From DATKMP01 sp035541775 (GTDB lineage: Bacteria; Bacteroidota; Ignavibacteria; UBA10030): DNA of 13,763 bases. The translations under genes and the position numbers were made by a program. This document shows positions 1 to 6,941 of this stretch, piece after piece (the stretch's first letter is position 1; every line of letters begins with the position of its first letter). The stretch spans positions 1 through 13,763 of the forward strand of contig DATKMP010000311.1 of the NCBI GenBank assembly GCA_035541775.1, in the 5' to 3' direction. The notes under the pieces were generated by a model, which ran no database searches, had not been told where the DNA came from, and was given only the letters and a program-made list of their open reading frames with translations.

Positions 1-105
1 GGTGTTCGGTATCATATTGTTCGAGGTACGTTGGATACGCAAGGTGTGCAAGATCGAAAGCAAGCGCGTTCCAAATACGGAGCAAAGAAACCTAAACAAG
101 CATAA
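1..105 (+). CDS. rpsL: 30S ribosomal protein S12, C-terminal fragment
   Basis: Only the last 34 codons and a TAA stop are inside the window; the 5' part lies upstream of the window edge. The readable residues start GVRYHIVRGTLDTQGV and continue to a Lys-rich tail ending KKPKQA. They match the conserved C-terminus of S12, including the VRYH segment and the DRKQARSKYG motif. S12 sits at the decoding centre of the small subunit and helps control tRNA selection accuracy. The stop is 5 nt before the rpsG ATG, the standard str-operon arrangement. The streptomycin-resistance positions of S12 lie mostly upstream and cannot be read here. Truncation is due to the window, not to a mutation. Confidence 0.96.
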   Translation, partial: GVRYHIVRGTLDTQGVQDRKQARSKYGAKKPKQA

Positions 106-110
106 GAGCT

Positions 111-578
111 ATGAGAAAAAAGAGTTCAACACGGCGGAGAATTACTCCAGATCCAAAGTTTAACGATGTATTAGTTGCGCGTTTTGTCAATAGTGTTTTG
201 TTGTGTGGAAAAAAGAATCGTGCACAAGCGATTGTCTATACTGCGCTGGATGAAGTTGGCAAAAAGACAGAAAAGGTACCGCTGGATGTTTTTAAAAAAG
301 CGGTCGATAATGCATCACCTCTCATTGAGGTGCGTGCACGAAGAGTTGGTGGAGCAACCTATCAGGTTCCTACAGAAGTTCGTCCCGAGCGGCGAACCGC
401 TCTAGCAATCCGTTGGCTAATTTTACATGCCAAAGAACGCTCGGATAAATCCATGGCACAGAAACTCGCAGCAGAGTTGATGGCTGCATCTGTGGGCGAA
501 GGCGGAGCGGTGAAGAAACGAGATGATGTTCACCGTATGGCGGAAGCCAATAAAGCCTTTGCACATTTCAGGTGGTAA
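111..578 (+). CDS. rpsG: 30S ribosomal protein S7
   Basis: Encodes 155 residues, the usual S7 length. S7 binds the 3' major domain of 16S rRNA, nucleates assembly of the 30S head and lines the E-site mRNA channel. The sequence shows the basic N-terminus (MRKKSSTRRR), the central VGGATYQVPTEVRP stretch that forms part of the rRNA-binding surface, and a C-terminal helix with VHRMAEANKAFAHFRW. The ATG is 5 nt after the rpsL stop. Only a weak, closely spaced AAGAG precedes it, so translational coupling to rpsL is likely. In E. coli S7 represses its operon by binding the rpsL-rpsG intercistronic RNA. Here that spacer is only 5 nt, so the same target structure cannot exist in that place. Confidence 0.98.
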   Translation: MRKKSSTRRRITPDPKFNDVLVARFVNSVLLCGKKNRAQAIVYTALDEVGKKTEKVPLDVFKKAVDNASPLIEVRARRVGGATYQVPTEVRPERRTALAIRWLILHAKERSDKSMAQKLAAELMAASVGEGGAVKKRDDVHRMAEANKAFAHFRW

Positions 579-614
579 TAGAAGTTTTGTAAAAATATTA
601 GAATGTAGTTGTAT

Positions 615-645
615 CTCTGTCTTATGTTGTATGCATAAGATGGGG
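615..645 (+). promoter_or_regulatory. Stem-loop in the rpsG-fusA spacer
   Basis: The left arm (615-626, CTCTGTCTTATG) pairs with the right arm (634-645, CATAAGATGGGG) around a 7-nt loop. The inner seven pairs are perfect Watson-Crick; the outer five include three G-U wobbles. A T-rich but interrupted stretch (TTGGATTTTGATTT) separates it from the fusA ATG. It could be a weak attenuator, an RNA processing or stability element, or a regulatory site. The sequence shows the pairing; the function is inference. Confidence 0.4.
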
Positions 646-659
646 TTGGATTTTGATTT

Positions 660-2765
660 ATGTCAAGAGAATACTCTTTAGAAAAAACTAGAAATATCGG
701 CATCATGGCGCATATCGATGCAGGTAAGACGACGACGACGGAACGCATTCTGTTCTACACCGGTCGCTTGCATCGCATTGGCGAAGTCCATGATGGAGCT
801 GCAACGATGGATTGGATGGAGCAGGAAAAAGAACGCGGCATTACCATCACCAGCGCTGCAACAACATGTTTCTGGCGTCAACATCGTATCAATATTATTG
901 ATACTCCGGGTCACGTCGATTTTACAATTGAGGTAGAGCGTTCTCTTCGTGTCCTTGATGGCGCGGTCGCTTTGTTTTGTTCTGTTGGCGGTGTTGAGCC
1001 GCAATCGGAAACCGTTTGGCGTCAAGCCGATAAATACGGCGTTCCACGTATTGCCTTTGTCAATAAAATGGATCGTGCCGGTGCGGATTTCTTAGCCGTT
1101 GTTGACATGATGAAAACCCGCTTAAGTGCAAACGCTGTTCCTATTCAGTTGCCGGTGGGTGAAGGCGATATGTTTGCTGGAGTCATTGATTTAATTACAA
1201 TGAAGGCCCGAATGTATAACGAAGACAATCAGGGTGCGACATGGGAAGAGATCGATATTCCTGAAAAGCTTCGCGCAAAGTCAAATGAATATCGTATTAA
1301 GATGCTGGAAGCGGTTGCCGACGAAGATGATAAGTTGTTGGAAAAATATCTTGAAGGAAAAGAAATTTCTCCCGAAGAAATTCGCGTCGTTTTGCGTCGC
1401 GCTACGTTGAAGGTAAGTATTGTTCCTGTGTTGTGCGGGTCGTCGTTTAAAAATAAGGGCGTTCAGCAGTTGATGGATTCCGTTGTGGACTTCCTGCCAT
1501 CGCCTTTGGATATTAATAGTGGTGTGCTTCATGGCCATCATCCGCACAAGCACGACGATGTTATTCGTCAAATTAGCGATAAAGAAAAGTTCACGGCGCT
1601 TGCGTTTAAAATTATGAGCGACCCGTTTGTCGGGCGGTTAACATATTTTCGTGTTTATTCCGGCACGCTGACAGCCGGCTCGTATGTCTATAATATTGTT
1701 TCCGATCGTAAAGAGCGCATTGCTCGTATTTTGCGAATGCATGCCAATCATCGCGAAGAAGTTGAAGAAGCGTATGCAGGCGATATTGTTGCTGCAATCG
1801 GTTTGAAAAATACTCGCACAGGCGATACGCTGACAACGGAAGAAGATCCGATTGTGCTGGAACGTATGGAATTTCCGGCGCCGGTTATCGATGTTGCGAT
1901 TGAGCCCAAGACAAAAGTTGACCAAGAAAAAATGGGCGAAGCGCTTGCGCGCCTTGCTGAAGAAGATCCGACGTTCCGTATTTCAACGAATGAAGAAACG
2001 GGCCAAACAATTGTCAGCGGTATGGGCGAACTTCATCTGGAAATTATTATCGACCGAATGAAAAGAGAGTTTAAGGTCGAAGCCAATGTCGGTAAGCCAC
2101 AGGTTGCGTACAAAGAAACGATTAGCAAGAAAGTGACGGCGGAAGGAAAATTCGTTCGTCAATCTGGCGGGCGCGGTCAATTTGGCCATGTGTGGATCGA
2201 TCTTGAGCCCAATGAAAAAGGCAAGGGCTTTGAATTTGAAAATGCAATTGTTGGCGGTGTTGTTCCCAAAGAATACATCAAACCAACAGAGCAAGGAATT
2301 ATCGAAGCGATGCGTAATGGCATTCTTGCCGGATATCCGGTAGAAGATGTTAAGGTTCGTTTGTTCGATGGTTCGTTCCACGCGGTTGACTCGTCCGAAA
2401 TGGCGTTCAAGATTGCGGGTTCGATGGCATTCCAAGAAGGTGCACGCAAAGCAAATCCTGTTTTGCTCGAACCGATAATGTCTGTGGAAGTCGTTTCGCC
2501 CGAAGAATATATCGGCGATGTGATGGGCGATTTAAATTCGCGGCGCGGCAAGATTGAAGGAATGACCTCGCGCAAAGACGCGCAAGTGGTAAAATCATTT
2601 GTACCGCTTTCCATGATGTTTGGTTATGCAACGCAATTGCGTTCGATGACGCAAGGACGTGCATTATATACAATGCAATTCTCGCATTACGACCAGGTGC
2701 CGAAGAGTGTTGCAGAAGAAATAATTGAAAAAGTTCGCGGGAAAGATGCCGCGAAGGTAGCTTAA
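660..2765 (+). CDS. fusA: Translation elongation factor G (EF-G)
   Basis: Encodes 701 residues, normal for the canonical ribosomal translocase, which uses GTP hydrolysis to move tRNAs and mRNA after peptide transfer and also helps ribosome recycling. The G domain shows all core motifs: G1 AHIDAGKT at residues 17-24, the switch I RGITI at 59-63, DTPGH at 81-85 (His85 is the catalytic-loop His) and NKMD at 135-138. Domain IV carries SGGRGQFGH at 502-510 and the loop around FHAVDSSEMAF; His574 there probably corresponds to the decoding-site tip His of E. coli EF-G. Location between rpsG and tuf argues for the housekeeping EF-G and not an EF-G2 paralogue. The ATG has no recognisable Shine-Dalgarno sequence and follows an 81-nt spacer with a hairpin. 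Confidence 0.98.
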   Translation: MSREYSLEKTRNIGIMAHIDAGKTTTTERILFYTGRLHRIGEVHDGAATMDWMEQEKERGITITSAATTCFWRQHRINIIDTPGHVDFTIEVERSLRVLDGAVALFCSVGGVEPQSETVWRQADKYGVPRIAFVNKMDRAGADFLAVVDMMKTRLSANAVPIQLPVGEGDMFAGVIDLITMKARMYNEDNQGATWEEIDIPEKLRAKSNEYRIKMLEAVADEDDKLLEKYLEGKEISPEEIRVVLRRATLKVSIVPVLCGSSFKNKGVQQLMDSVVDFLPSPLDINSGVLHGHHPHKHDDVIRQISDKEKFTALAFKIMSDPFVGRLTYFRVYSGTLTAGSYVYNIVSDRKERIARILRMHANHREEVEEAYAGDIVAAIGLKNTRTGDTLTTEEDPIVLERMEFPAPVIDVAIEPKTKVDQEKMGEALARLAEEDPTFRISTNEETGQTIVSGMGELHLEIIIDRMKREFKVEANVGKPQVAYKETISKKVTAEGKFVRQSGGRGQFGHVWIDLEPNEKGKGFEFENAIVGGVVPKEYIKPTEQGIIEAMRNGILAGYPVEDVKVRLFDGSFHAVDSSEMAFKIAGSMAFQEGARKANPVLLEPIMSVEVVSPEEYIGDVMGDLNSRRGKIEGMTSRKDAQVVKSFVPLSMMFGYATQLRSMTQGRALYTMQFSHYDQVPKSVAEEIIEKVRGKDAAKVA

Positions 2766-2813
2766 AAATTCTAAGTAATCGGGACTCTATCTAACTCATA
2801 GGAGATCAACAAT

Positions 2814-4025
2814 ATGGCAAAAGAAAAATTTGATCGCACTAAGCCGCACGTGAACGTCGGTACCATTGGCCACGTTGACCACGGCAAGACAACCTTGACA
2901 GCAGCTATTACGATGGTGCTGGCAAAAAAAGGATTGTCGCAAGTTCGCACGTTCGATTCTATCGATAATGCGCCTGAAGAAAAAGCACGCGGTATAACGA
3001 TTAATACGGCGCACGTAGAGTACTCAACGTCCAAGCGCCACTATGCGCACGTTGATTGCCCGGGCCACGCTGATTATATCAAGAATATGATCACCGGCGC
3101 TGCACAAATGGATGGTGCCATTCTTGTTGTTGCAGCAACCGATGGACCTATGCCGCAAACACGCGAACACATTCTTCTCGCCCATCAGGTGAACGTTCCA
3201 AAAATTGTTGTGTTCATGAACAAGTGCGATGCGGTTGATGATCCGGAATTACTCGATCTCGTCGAGTTGGAAGTTCGTGATCTGTTAAAGAAAAATGATT
3301 TCCCCGGCGATGAAATTCCCATCATTCGTGGTTCAGCGTTGAAGGCAATGGAAGCTGCTTTGCGTCCAGATGCAAAGCCAGATGATCCGGCATTCAAATG
3401 TGTTATGGATTTAATGGATGCAGTTGATGATTATATTACTCTTCCAAAGCGTGACGCAGATCGCCCATTTTTGATGCCTGTCGAAGATGTGTTTTCGATT
3501 ACTGGCCGTGGAACAGTTGGAACCGGTCGTGTTGAACGCGGTAAGGCAAAGGTCGGCGATGAAGTTGAAGTCGTCGGTTTGGGTGCGCACAAGAAAACCG
3601 TTATCACGGGAGCAGAAATGTTCCGAAAAGAGCTTGATGAAGTTCAAGCTGGTGATAATGCAGGATTGTTGCTGCGTGGTATTGAAAAGACGGAATTGGA
3701 ACGCGGTATGGTTATTGCCAAACCGGGAACCATCACTCCGCACACAAAATTTGTCGCTCAAATTTACGTGTTGAAAAAAGAAGAAGGCGGACGTCATACG
3801 CCGTTCTTAACAGGATATCGTCCTCAATTCTATTTCCGCACAACCGACGTCACGGGCGTTGCTACGCTTCCGTCAGGTGTGGAAATGGTTATGCCTGGCG
3901 ATAACCTCGATGCAATCAATATCGAATTGATTTCGCCGATTGCTATGGAAGAAGGCCAGCGATTTGCCGTCCGCGAAGGTGGACGTACAGTAGGCGCTGG
4001 AGTTATCACAAAGATCATTCAGTAA
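2814..4025 (+). CDS. tuf: Translation elongation factor Tu (EF-Tu)
   Basis: Encodes 403 residues, about ten more than E. coli EF-Tu; much of the difference is in domain I around residues 183-193 (LRPDAKPDDPA). EF-Tu brings aminoacyl-tRNA to the ribosomal A site as a GTP complex. Motifs visible are G1 GHVDHGKT (19-26), RGITI with the switch I Thr62 (59-63), DCPGH with catalytic His85 (81-85) and NKCD (136-139). Domain II has GRGTVGTGRVERGK and domain III has GGRHTPF and GYRPQFYFRTTDVTG, the region contacted by kirromycin-type drugs in homologues. AGGAG at 2800-2804 lies 9 nt before the ATG, one of the better ribosome binding sites here, as expected for an abundant protein. A second tuf elsewhere in the genome cannot be excluded. 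Confidence 0.98.
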   Translation: MAKEKFDRTKPHVNVGTIGHVDHGKTTLTAAITMVLAKKGLSQVRTFDSIDNAPEEKARGITINTAHVEYSTSKRHYAHVDCPGHADYIKNMITGAAQMDGAILVVAATDGPMPQTREHILLAHQVNVPKIVVFMNKCDAVDDPELLDLVELEVRDLLKKNDFPGDEIPIIRGSALKAMEAALRPDAKPDDPAFKCVMDLMDAVDDYITLPKRDADRPFLMPVEDVFSITGRGTVGTGRVERGKAKVGDEVEVVGLGAHKKTVITGAEMFRKELDEVQAGDNAGLLLRGIEKTELERGMVIAKPGTITPHTKFVAQIYVLKKEEGGRHTPFLTGYRPQFYFRTTDVTGVATLPSGVEMVMPGDNLDAINIELISPIAMEEGQRFAVREGGRTVGAGVITKIIQ

Positions 4026-4036
4026 GTTATCATCTG

Positions 4037-4067
4037 TTCCGCTCTCGAGAAATACTTGAGAGCGGAA
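4037..4067 (+). promoter_or_regulatory. Strong stem-loop in the tuf-rpsJ spacer
   Basis: TTCCGCTCTC (4037-4046) is the exact reverse complement of GAGAGCGGAA (4058-4067). Three inner pairs, one of them G-U, extend the stem to 13 bp with a 5-nt AAATA loop. The 3' flank is TGGTTGTCT, not a run of T, so it is not a textbook intrinsic terminator. It sits exactly at the border of the str and S10 segments, 9 nt before the rpsJ ribosome binding site. Likely roles are partial termination or attenuation, RNase cleavage, or protection of the abundant tuf mRNA end. Structure is seen; role is inferred. Confidence 0.6.
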
Positions 4068-4076
4068 TGGTTGTCT

Positions 4077-4082
4077 AAGGAG
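4077..4082 (+). promoter_or_regulatory. Shine-Dalgarno site that sets the rpsJ TTG start
   Basis: AAGGAG lies 8 nt before the TTG at 4091, an ideal spacing. It supports TTG as the initiator, because no ATG or GTG is available at the conserved S10 N-terminus. Confidence 0.8.
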
Positions 4083-4090
4083 AAGTTTCC

Positions 4091-4399
4091 TTGGCTGGAC
4101 AAAAAATTAGAATAAAATTAAAATCATTTGATCATAATCTGATCGACAAATCAACCGAGAAGATTATCAAGACGGTAAAATCGACTGGTGCCGTTGTGTC
4201 GGGTCCCATTCCGTTGCCAACGCAGCGTAGTGTGTACACCGTCAATCGTTCGCCGCATGTTGATAAAAAGTCCCGTGAGCAGTTCGAAACGCGGTCACAT
4301 AAACGATTGATCGATATTCTCAATGCGACAGGCCGAACAGTGGATTCGTTGATGAAGTTAGAGCTTCCGGCTGGTGTGGATGTCGAAATCAAAGTCTAG
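4091..4399 (+). CDS. rpsJ: 30S ribosomal protein S10
   Basis: Encodes 102 residues, the standard S10 length. S10 (also NusE) is part of the 30S head and joins NusB in transcription antitermination complexes. The family signature RSPHVDKKSREQFE is present at about residues 53-66, followed by the conserved SHKRLIDI. The start is TTG: the reading MAGQKIRIKLKSFDH aligns with the usual S10 N-terminus, and a strong AAGGAG is correctly placed upstream. It heads the S10 segment, following tuf by 65 nt containing a stable hairpin. An unusually long 94-nt spacer separates it from rplC. Confidence 0.98.
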   Translation: MAGQKIRIKLKSFDHNLIDKSTEKIIKTVKSTGAVVSGPIPLPTQRSVYTVNRSPHVDKKSREQFETRSHKRLIDILNATGRTVDSLMKLELPAGVDVEIKV

Positions 4400-4434
4400 T
4401 AATTCTGTAATTACGATTGAATGAACTGAGTGTG

Positions 4435-4470
4435 AGTGAAGTCGGCAGCAACTCCGATGCTGGTTTCGCT
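4435..4470 (+). promoter_or_regulatory. Stem-loop in the rpsJ-rplC spacer
   Basis: Positions 4435-4447 (AGTGAAGTCGGCA) can pair continuously with 4458-4470 (TGCTGGTTTCGCT), giving 13 bp that include four G-U wobbles around a 10-nt loop. An alternative short pairing (TCGG 4442-4445 with CCGA 4454-4457) would compete with it. It lies 9 nt upstream of the rplC Shine-Dalgarno site in the longest spacer of the window. Candidate autoregulatory or mRNA-processing element; no T run follows, so a terminator is unlikely. Function is inferred only. Confidence 0.4.
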
Positions 4471-4479
4471 TTGGAAATT

Positions 4480-4485
4480 AAGGAG
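4480..4485 (+). promoter_or_regulatory. Shine-Dalgarno site that sets the rplC GTG start
   Basis: AAGGAG is 8 nt before the GTG at 4494 and fixes that codon as the start of L3. Confidence 0.8.
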
Positions 4486-4493
4486 CAATAACA

Positions 4494-5120
4494 GTGAGTG
4501 GTATATTAGGAAAAAAGATTGGCATGACAAGTCTCTTCGATGAGAGTGGTGAAGCAATTCCATGCACCGTCATCGAAGCAGGTCCGTGTTTTGTCACGCA
4601 GGTCAGAACCAAGGATAAAGACGGCTACGATGCCGTGCAACTCGGTTTTGATGAAAAGAAAGATCGTCTTGTCACTAAGCCATTAAAAGGGCACTTTGCT
4701 AAAGCCGCTGTCAAAGCGATGCGGTTATTGCGTGAGTTTCAGAGTTTCAGTGAAGCATCCTTCAAGCCCGGTGATGAAGTGAAGGTTGATATTTTTGCGG
4801 CTGGCGACGTTGTCGATGTGAGCGGAAAATCGAAAGGCCGCGGCTTTCAAGGCGTTGTCAAACGGCATCACTTTGGCGGTGTCGGTCTTGCGACGCACGG
4901 CGCATCGGATCGTGTTCGCGCTCCCGGATCGATCGGCGGCAGTTCCTATCCATCGCGTGTCTTCAAAGGTATGTTGATGGCCGGACGCATGGGATTTGAG
5001 CGTGTGACGGTAAAGAATTTAAAAGTTGTTAAAGTGATTCCCGAATCCAACATTCTTATTGTGCGCGGTTCGGTGCCCGGTGCAATCAACGGGTATTTGG
5101 AAATTGAAAAGCACAACTAA
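4494..5120 (+). CDS. rplC: 50S ribosomal protein L3
   Basis: Encodes 208 residues, typical for bacterial L3. L3 binds near the 3' end of 23S rRNA, initiates 50S assembly, and its central loop reaches the peptidyl transferase centre. The conserved start SGILGKKIGMT and the central RAPGSIGGSSYPSRVFKG and MAGRMG motifs are visible at roughly residues 142-167. The GSIG segment is followed by GSSYPS, not by the Gln-containing GQNQTPG of E. coli L3, so the Gln methylated there by PrmB appears to be absent; this is common outside Proteobacteria. It starts with GTG behind a strong ribosome binding site and is 25 nt before rplD. Confidence 0.98.
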   Translation: MSGILGKKIGMTSLFDESGEAIPCTVIEAGPCFVTQVRTKDKDGYDAVQLGFDEKKDRLVTKPLKGHFAKAAVKAMRLLREFQSFSEASFKPGDEVKVDIFAAGDVVDVSGKSKGRGFQGVVKRHHFGGVGLATHGASDRVRAPGSIGGSSYPSRVFKGMLMAGRMGFERVTVKNLKVVKVIPESNILIVRGSVPGAINGYLEIEKHN

Positions 5121-5145
5121 CGAATGCTCGTAAGGAAATAAAACA

Positions 5146-5775
5146 ATGCAGGTTGATGTTTATAAAATAGATGGTACGCCGACAGGCGAGACAGTGGAAC
5201 TCGATCCGAAAATTTTCGGCATCGAACCGAACGATCATGCTATCTATATGGCCGTGCGCAGCATTCAGGCGAATCAGCGCCAGGGTACGCACAAAGTTAA
5301 AACTCGCACAGAAGTGAGCGGCGGCGGCGTAAAGCCGTTCAAGCAAAAGAAAACCGGACGCGCCCGCGCAGGTTCCACGCGCTCGCCCATCTGGGTTGGC
5401 GGCGGTTCTATTTTCGGGCCGAAGCCGCACGATTATGTGGTAAAGCTTCCGACCAAAGTCCGTAAGCTTGCACGAAAATCGGCGTTGAGTTATAAAGCGA
5501 ACGAAAGCGCTATTAAAGTGGTGGAAGATTTTTCGTTCGGCGCAGTGAAAACAAAACAAATGGCTTCTGTCTTAAAGGCATTAGAAATTGATAAAAAGAA
5601 AACGTTGCTGTTGACGAAAGCGACCGATCACAACGTCGTCAAGTCCGGACGCAACATTCCAAAATTACAAATTCGAGAAGCCGACAAGGCATCGACATTT
5701 GAAATCTTGAACAACCAAGTGCTGCTTATTCAAAAGAGCGCGGTGAGCGTGTTGCAAGATTCATTGAAGAATTAG
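5146..5775 (+). CDS. rplD: 50S ribosomal protein L4
   Basis: Encodes 209 residues, normal for L4. L4 is an early 50S assembly protein whose extended loop lines the narrow part of the peptide exit tunnel, where macrolides bind. The loop is visible as GGGVKPFKQKKTGRARAGS at about 59-77, followed by SPIWVGGGSIFGPKPHDY. Lys69 occupies a position that is usually Gly in the QKGTGRAR consensus. The globular part includes LPTKVRKLARKSALSYK. AAGGA lies 9 nt before the ATG. In E. coli L4 represses the S10 operon through a leader hairpin before rpsJ; whether that occurs here is unknown, though hairpins are present before rpsJ and rplC. Confidence 0.98.
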   Translation: MQVDVYKIDGTPTGETVELDPKIFGIEPNDHAIYMAVRSIQANQRQGTHKVKTRTEVSGGGVKPFKQKKTGRARAGSTRSPIWVGGGSIFGPKPHDYVVKLPTKVRKLARKSALSYKANESAIKVVEDFSFGAVKTKQMASVLKALEIDKKKTLLLTKATDHNVVKSGRNIPKLQIREADKASTFEILNNQVLLIQKSAVSVLQDSLKN

Positions 5776-5786
5776 GATTAAAAACA

Positions 5787-6077
5787 ATGGCAAGCATTCT
5801 TCTACGGCCGATTATTACAGAAAAGATGACGGAGCTTGGCGACAAACGCCAGTATGCGTTTGAAGTTCCATCCGGTGTGAATAAAATCGAAATCGGAAAA
5901 GCTGTTGAAAAAAAATTCAACGTCGCTGTGACGAGTATTCGTACCGTTATGGTCAAAGGAAAAACAAAAACGCAAATGACCAAGCGAGGCCGGTTTGAAG
6001 GGCGCTCGAAAACTTGGAAGAAAGCGATCGTCACGTTGAAGCAGGGTGATAAGATCGATTACTTTGGAAATGTCTGA
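5787..6077 (+). CDS. rplW: 50S ribosomal protein L23
   Basis: Encodes 96 residues, the usual L23 size. L23 sits at the exit of the peptide tunnel and is the docking site for trigger factor and the signal recognition particle. The start MASILLRPIITEKMTE matches the conserved LxRPxITEK motif, and the middle has VNKIEIGKAVEKKFNV followed by the basic VKGKTKTQMTKRGRFEGRSK arm. The ending contains KKAIVTLKQGDKIDYF, a conserved L23 C-terminal strand. AGGA overlapping the rplD stop lies 9 nt before the ATG, suggesting coupled translation with L4. Confidence 0.98.
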   Translation: MASILLRPIITEKMTELGDKRQYAFEVPSGVNKIEIGKAVEKKFNVAVTSIRTVMVKGKTKTQMTKRGRFEGRSKTWKKAIVTLKQGDKIDYFGNV

Positions 6078-6093
6078 TCTGAAAGTATAGAGT

Positions 6094-6927
6094 ATGGGTA
6101 TCAGAAAATTAAGACCAATGACGCCGGCGACGCGATTTTATTCCGTCCCCACGTTTGAAGAGATAACGAAGCACGCTCCAGAAAAAGCATTGTTAGAGCC
6201 GATCAAGAAAAGCGGCGGGCGCAATAATCTTGGACGTGTTACGTCGCGGCATCGCGGCGGCGGACACAAGCGGATGTATCGTGTGATTGATTTTAAACGC
6301 AACAAGCATGGCGTTGTCGGTATTGTCGAAGCGATTGAATATGATCCGAATCGTTCAGCGCGTATTGCGTTGATTCAGTATCCCGACGGTGACAAGCGAT
6401 ATATTCTTGCGCCTGAAGGATTAAAGGTCGGCGCAAAAATTACTTCCGGTCCGGAGGCAGAACCCGAAGTGGGAAATTCGCTTCCGCTGCGGAATGTTCC
6501 CTCAGCAGCATTTGTATTCAATGTAGAATTGATTGCCGGTAAAGGCGGACAAATCGGGCGCAGCGCTGGAAATTCATCTCAGGTTGTTGCCAAAGAAGGC
6601 GATTGGGTTTCGTTAAAATTACCTTCCGGTGAAGTCAGAAAATTTCATGCCGGCTGCTACGCAACAATCGGTGTTGTGAGCAATGGCGATCATGAAAATA
6701 TTAGTCTCGGGAAAGCAGGCCGTTCGCGCTGGCTGGGAATTCGCCCGCAAACGCGCGGTATGGCAATGAATCCGGTTGATCACCCGATGGGCGGCGGCGA
6801 AGGCCGTTCTAAATCTGGTGGCGGCCAGCAGCACCCGGAATCTCCGTGGGGCAAGTATGCCAAGGGTTTAAAAACCCGAAAACGGAAAAATCAATCGAAT
6901 CAATATATTGTCAAACGTCGAAAGTAA
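6094..6927 (+). CDS. rplB: 50S ribosomal protein L2
   Basis: Encodes 277 residues, standard for L2, one of the most conserved 50S proteins; it bridges the subunits and supports peptidyl transferase activity. Visible motifs are GRVTSRHRGGGHKR (about 47-60), the RNA-binding core with GKGGQIGRSAGN (about 149-160), KAGRSRWLGIRP, and NPVDHPMGGGEG (226-237). His230 matches the functionally important E. coli His229; the next-but-one residue is Met232 where E. coli has His. This DHPM form and the tail YAKGLKTRKRK resemble Bacteroidota/Chlorobi L2 proteins. The ATG follows rplW by 16 nt with no strong Shine-Dalgarno sequence. Confidence 0.98.
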   Translation: MGIRKLRPMTPATRFYSVPTFEEITKHAPEKALLEPIKKSGGRNNLGRVTSRHRGGGHKRMYRVIDFKRNKHGVVGIVEAIEYDPNRSARIALIQYPDGDKRYILAPEGLKVGAKITSGPEAEPEVGNSLPLRNVPSAAFVFNVELIAGKGGQIGRSAGNSSQVVAKEGDWVSLKLPSGEVRKFHAGCYATIGVVSNGDHENISLGKAGRSRWLGIRPQTRGMAMNPVDHPMGGGEGRSKSGGGQQHPESPWGKYAKGLKTRKRKNQSNQYIVKRRK

Positions 6928-6941
6928 ATCGGTAGGCACGT

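Noticed and set aside
586..619. Possible Bacteroidota-type promoter (TTTG then TATCTCTG) in the rpsG-fusA spacer
   Set aside because: The spacing is 22 nt, the second element has a mismatch to TAnnTTTG, and the region is AT-rich, so a chance match is likely. A -35/-10 reading of the same stretch is also poor.
721..745. ACG tandem run in fusA (and a similar one near 13476-13490 in rplO)
   Set aside because: These are Thr codons of the conserved P-loop region of EF-G and the Thr/Lys tail of L15; too short to be a meaningful repeat.
1983..2435. 150-codon open frame on the minus strand opposite fusA
   Set aside because: Entirely inside the EF-G coding region with no supporting motif or ribosome binding site.
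4037..4075. tuf-rpsJ hairpin as a full intrinsic terminator
   Set aside because: The stem is strong enough but the downstream bases are TGGTTGTCT without a T run, and rpsJ has no visible promoter of its own after it.
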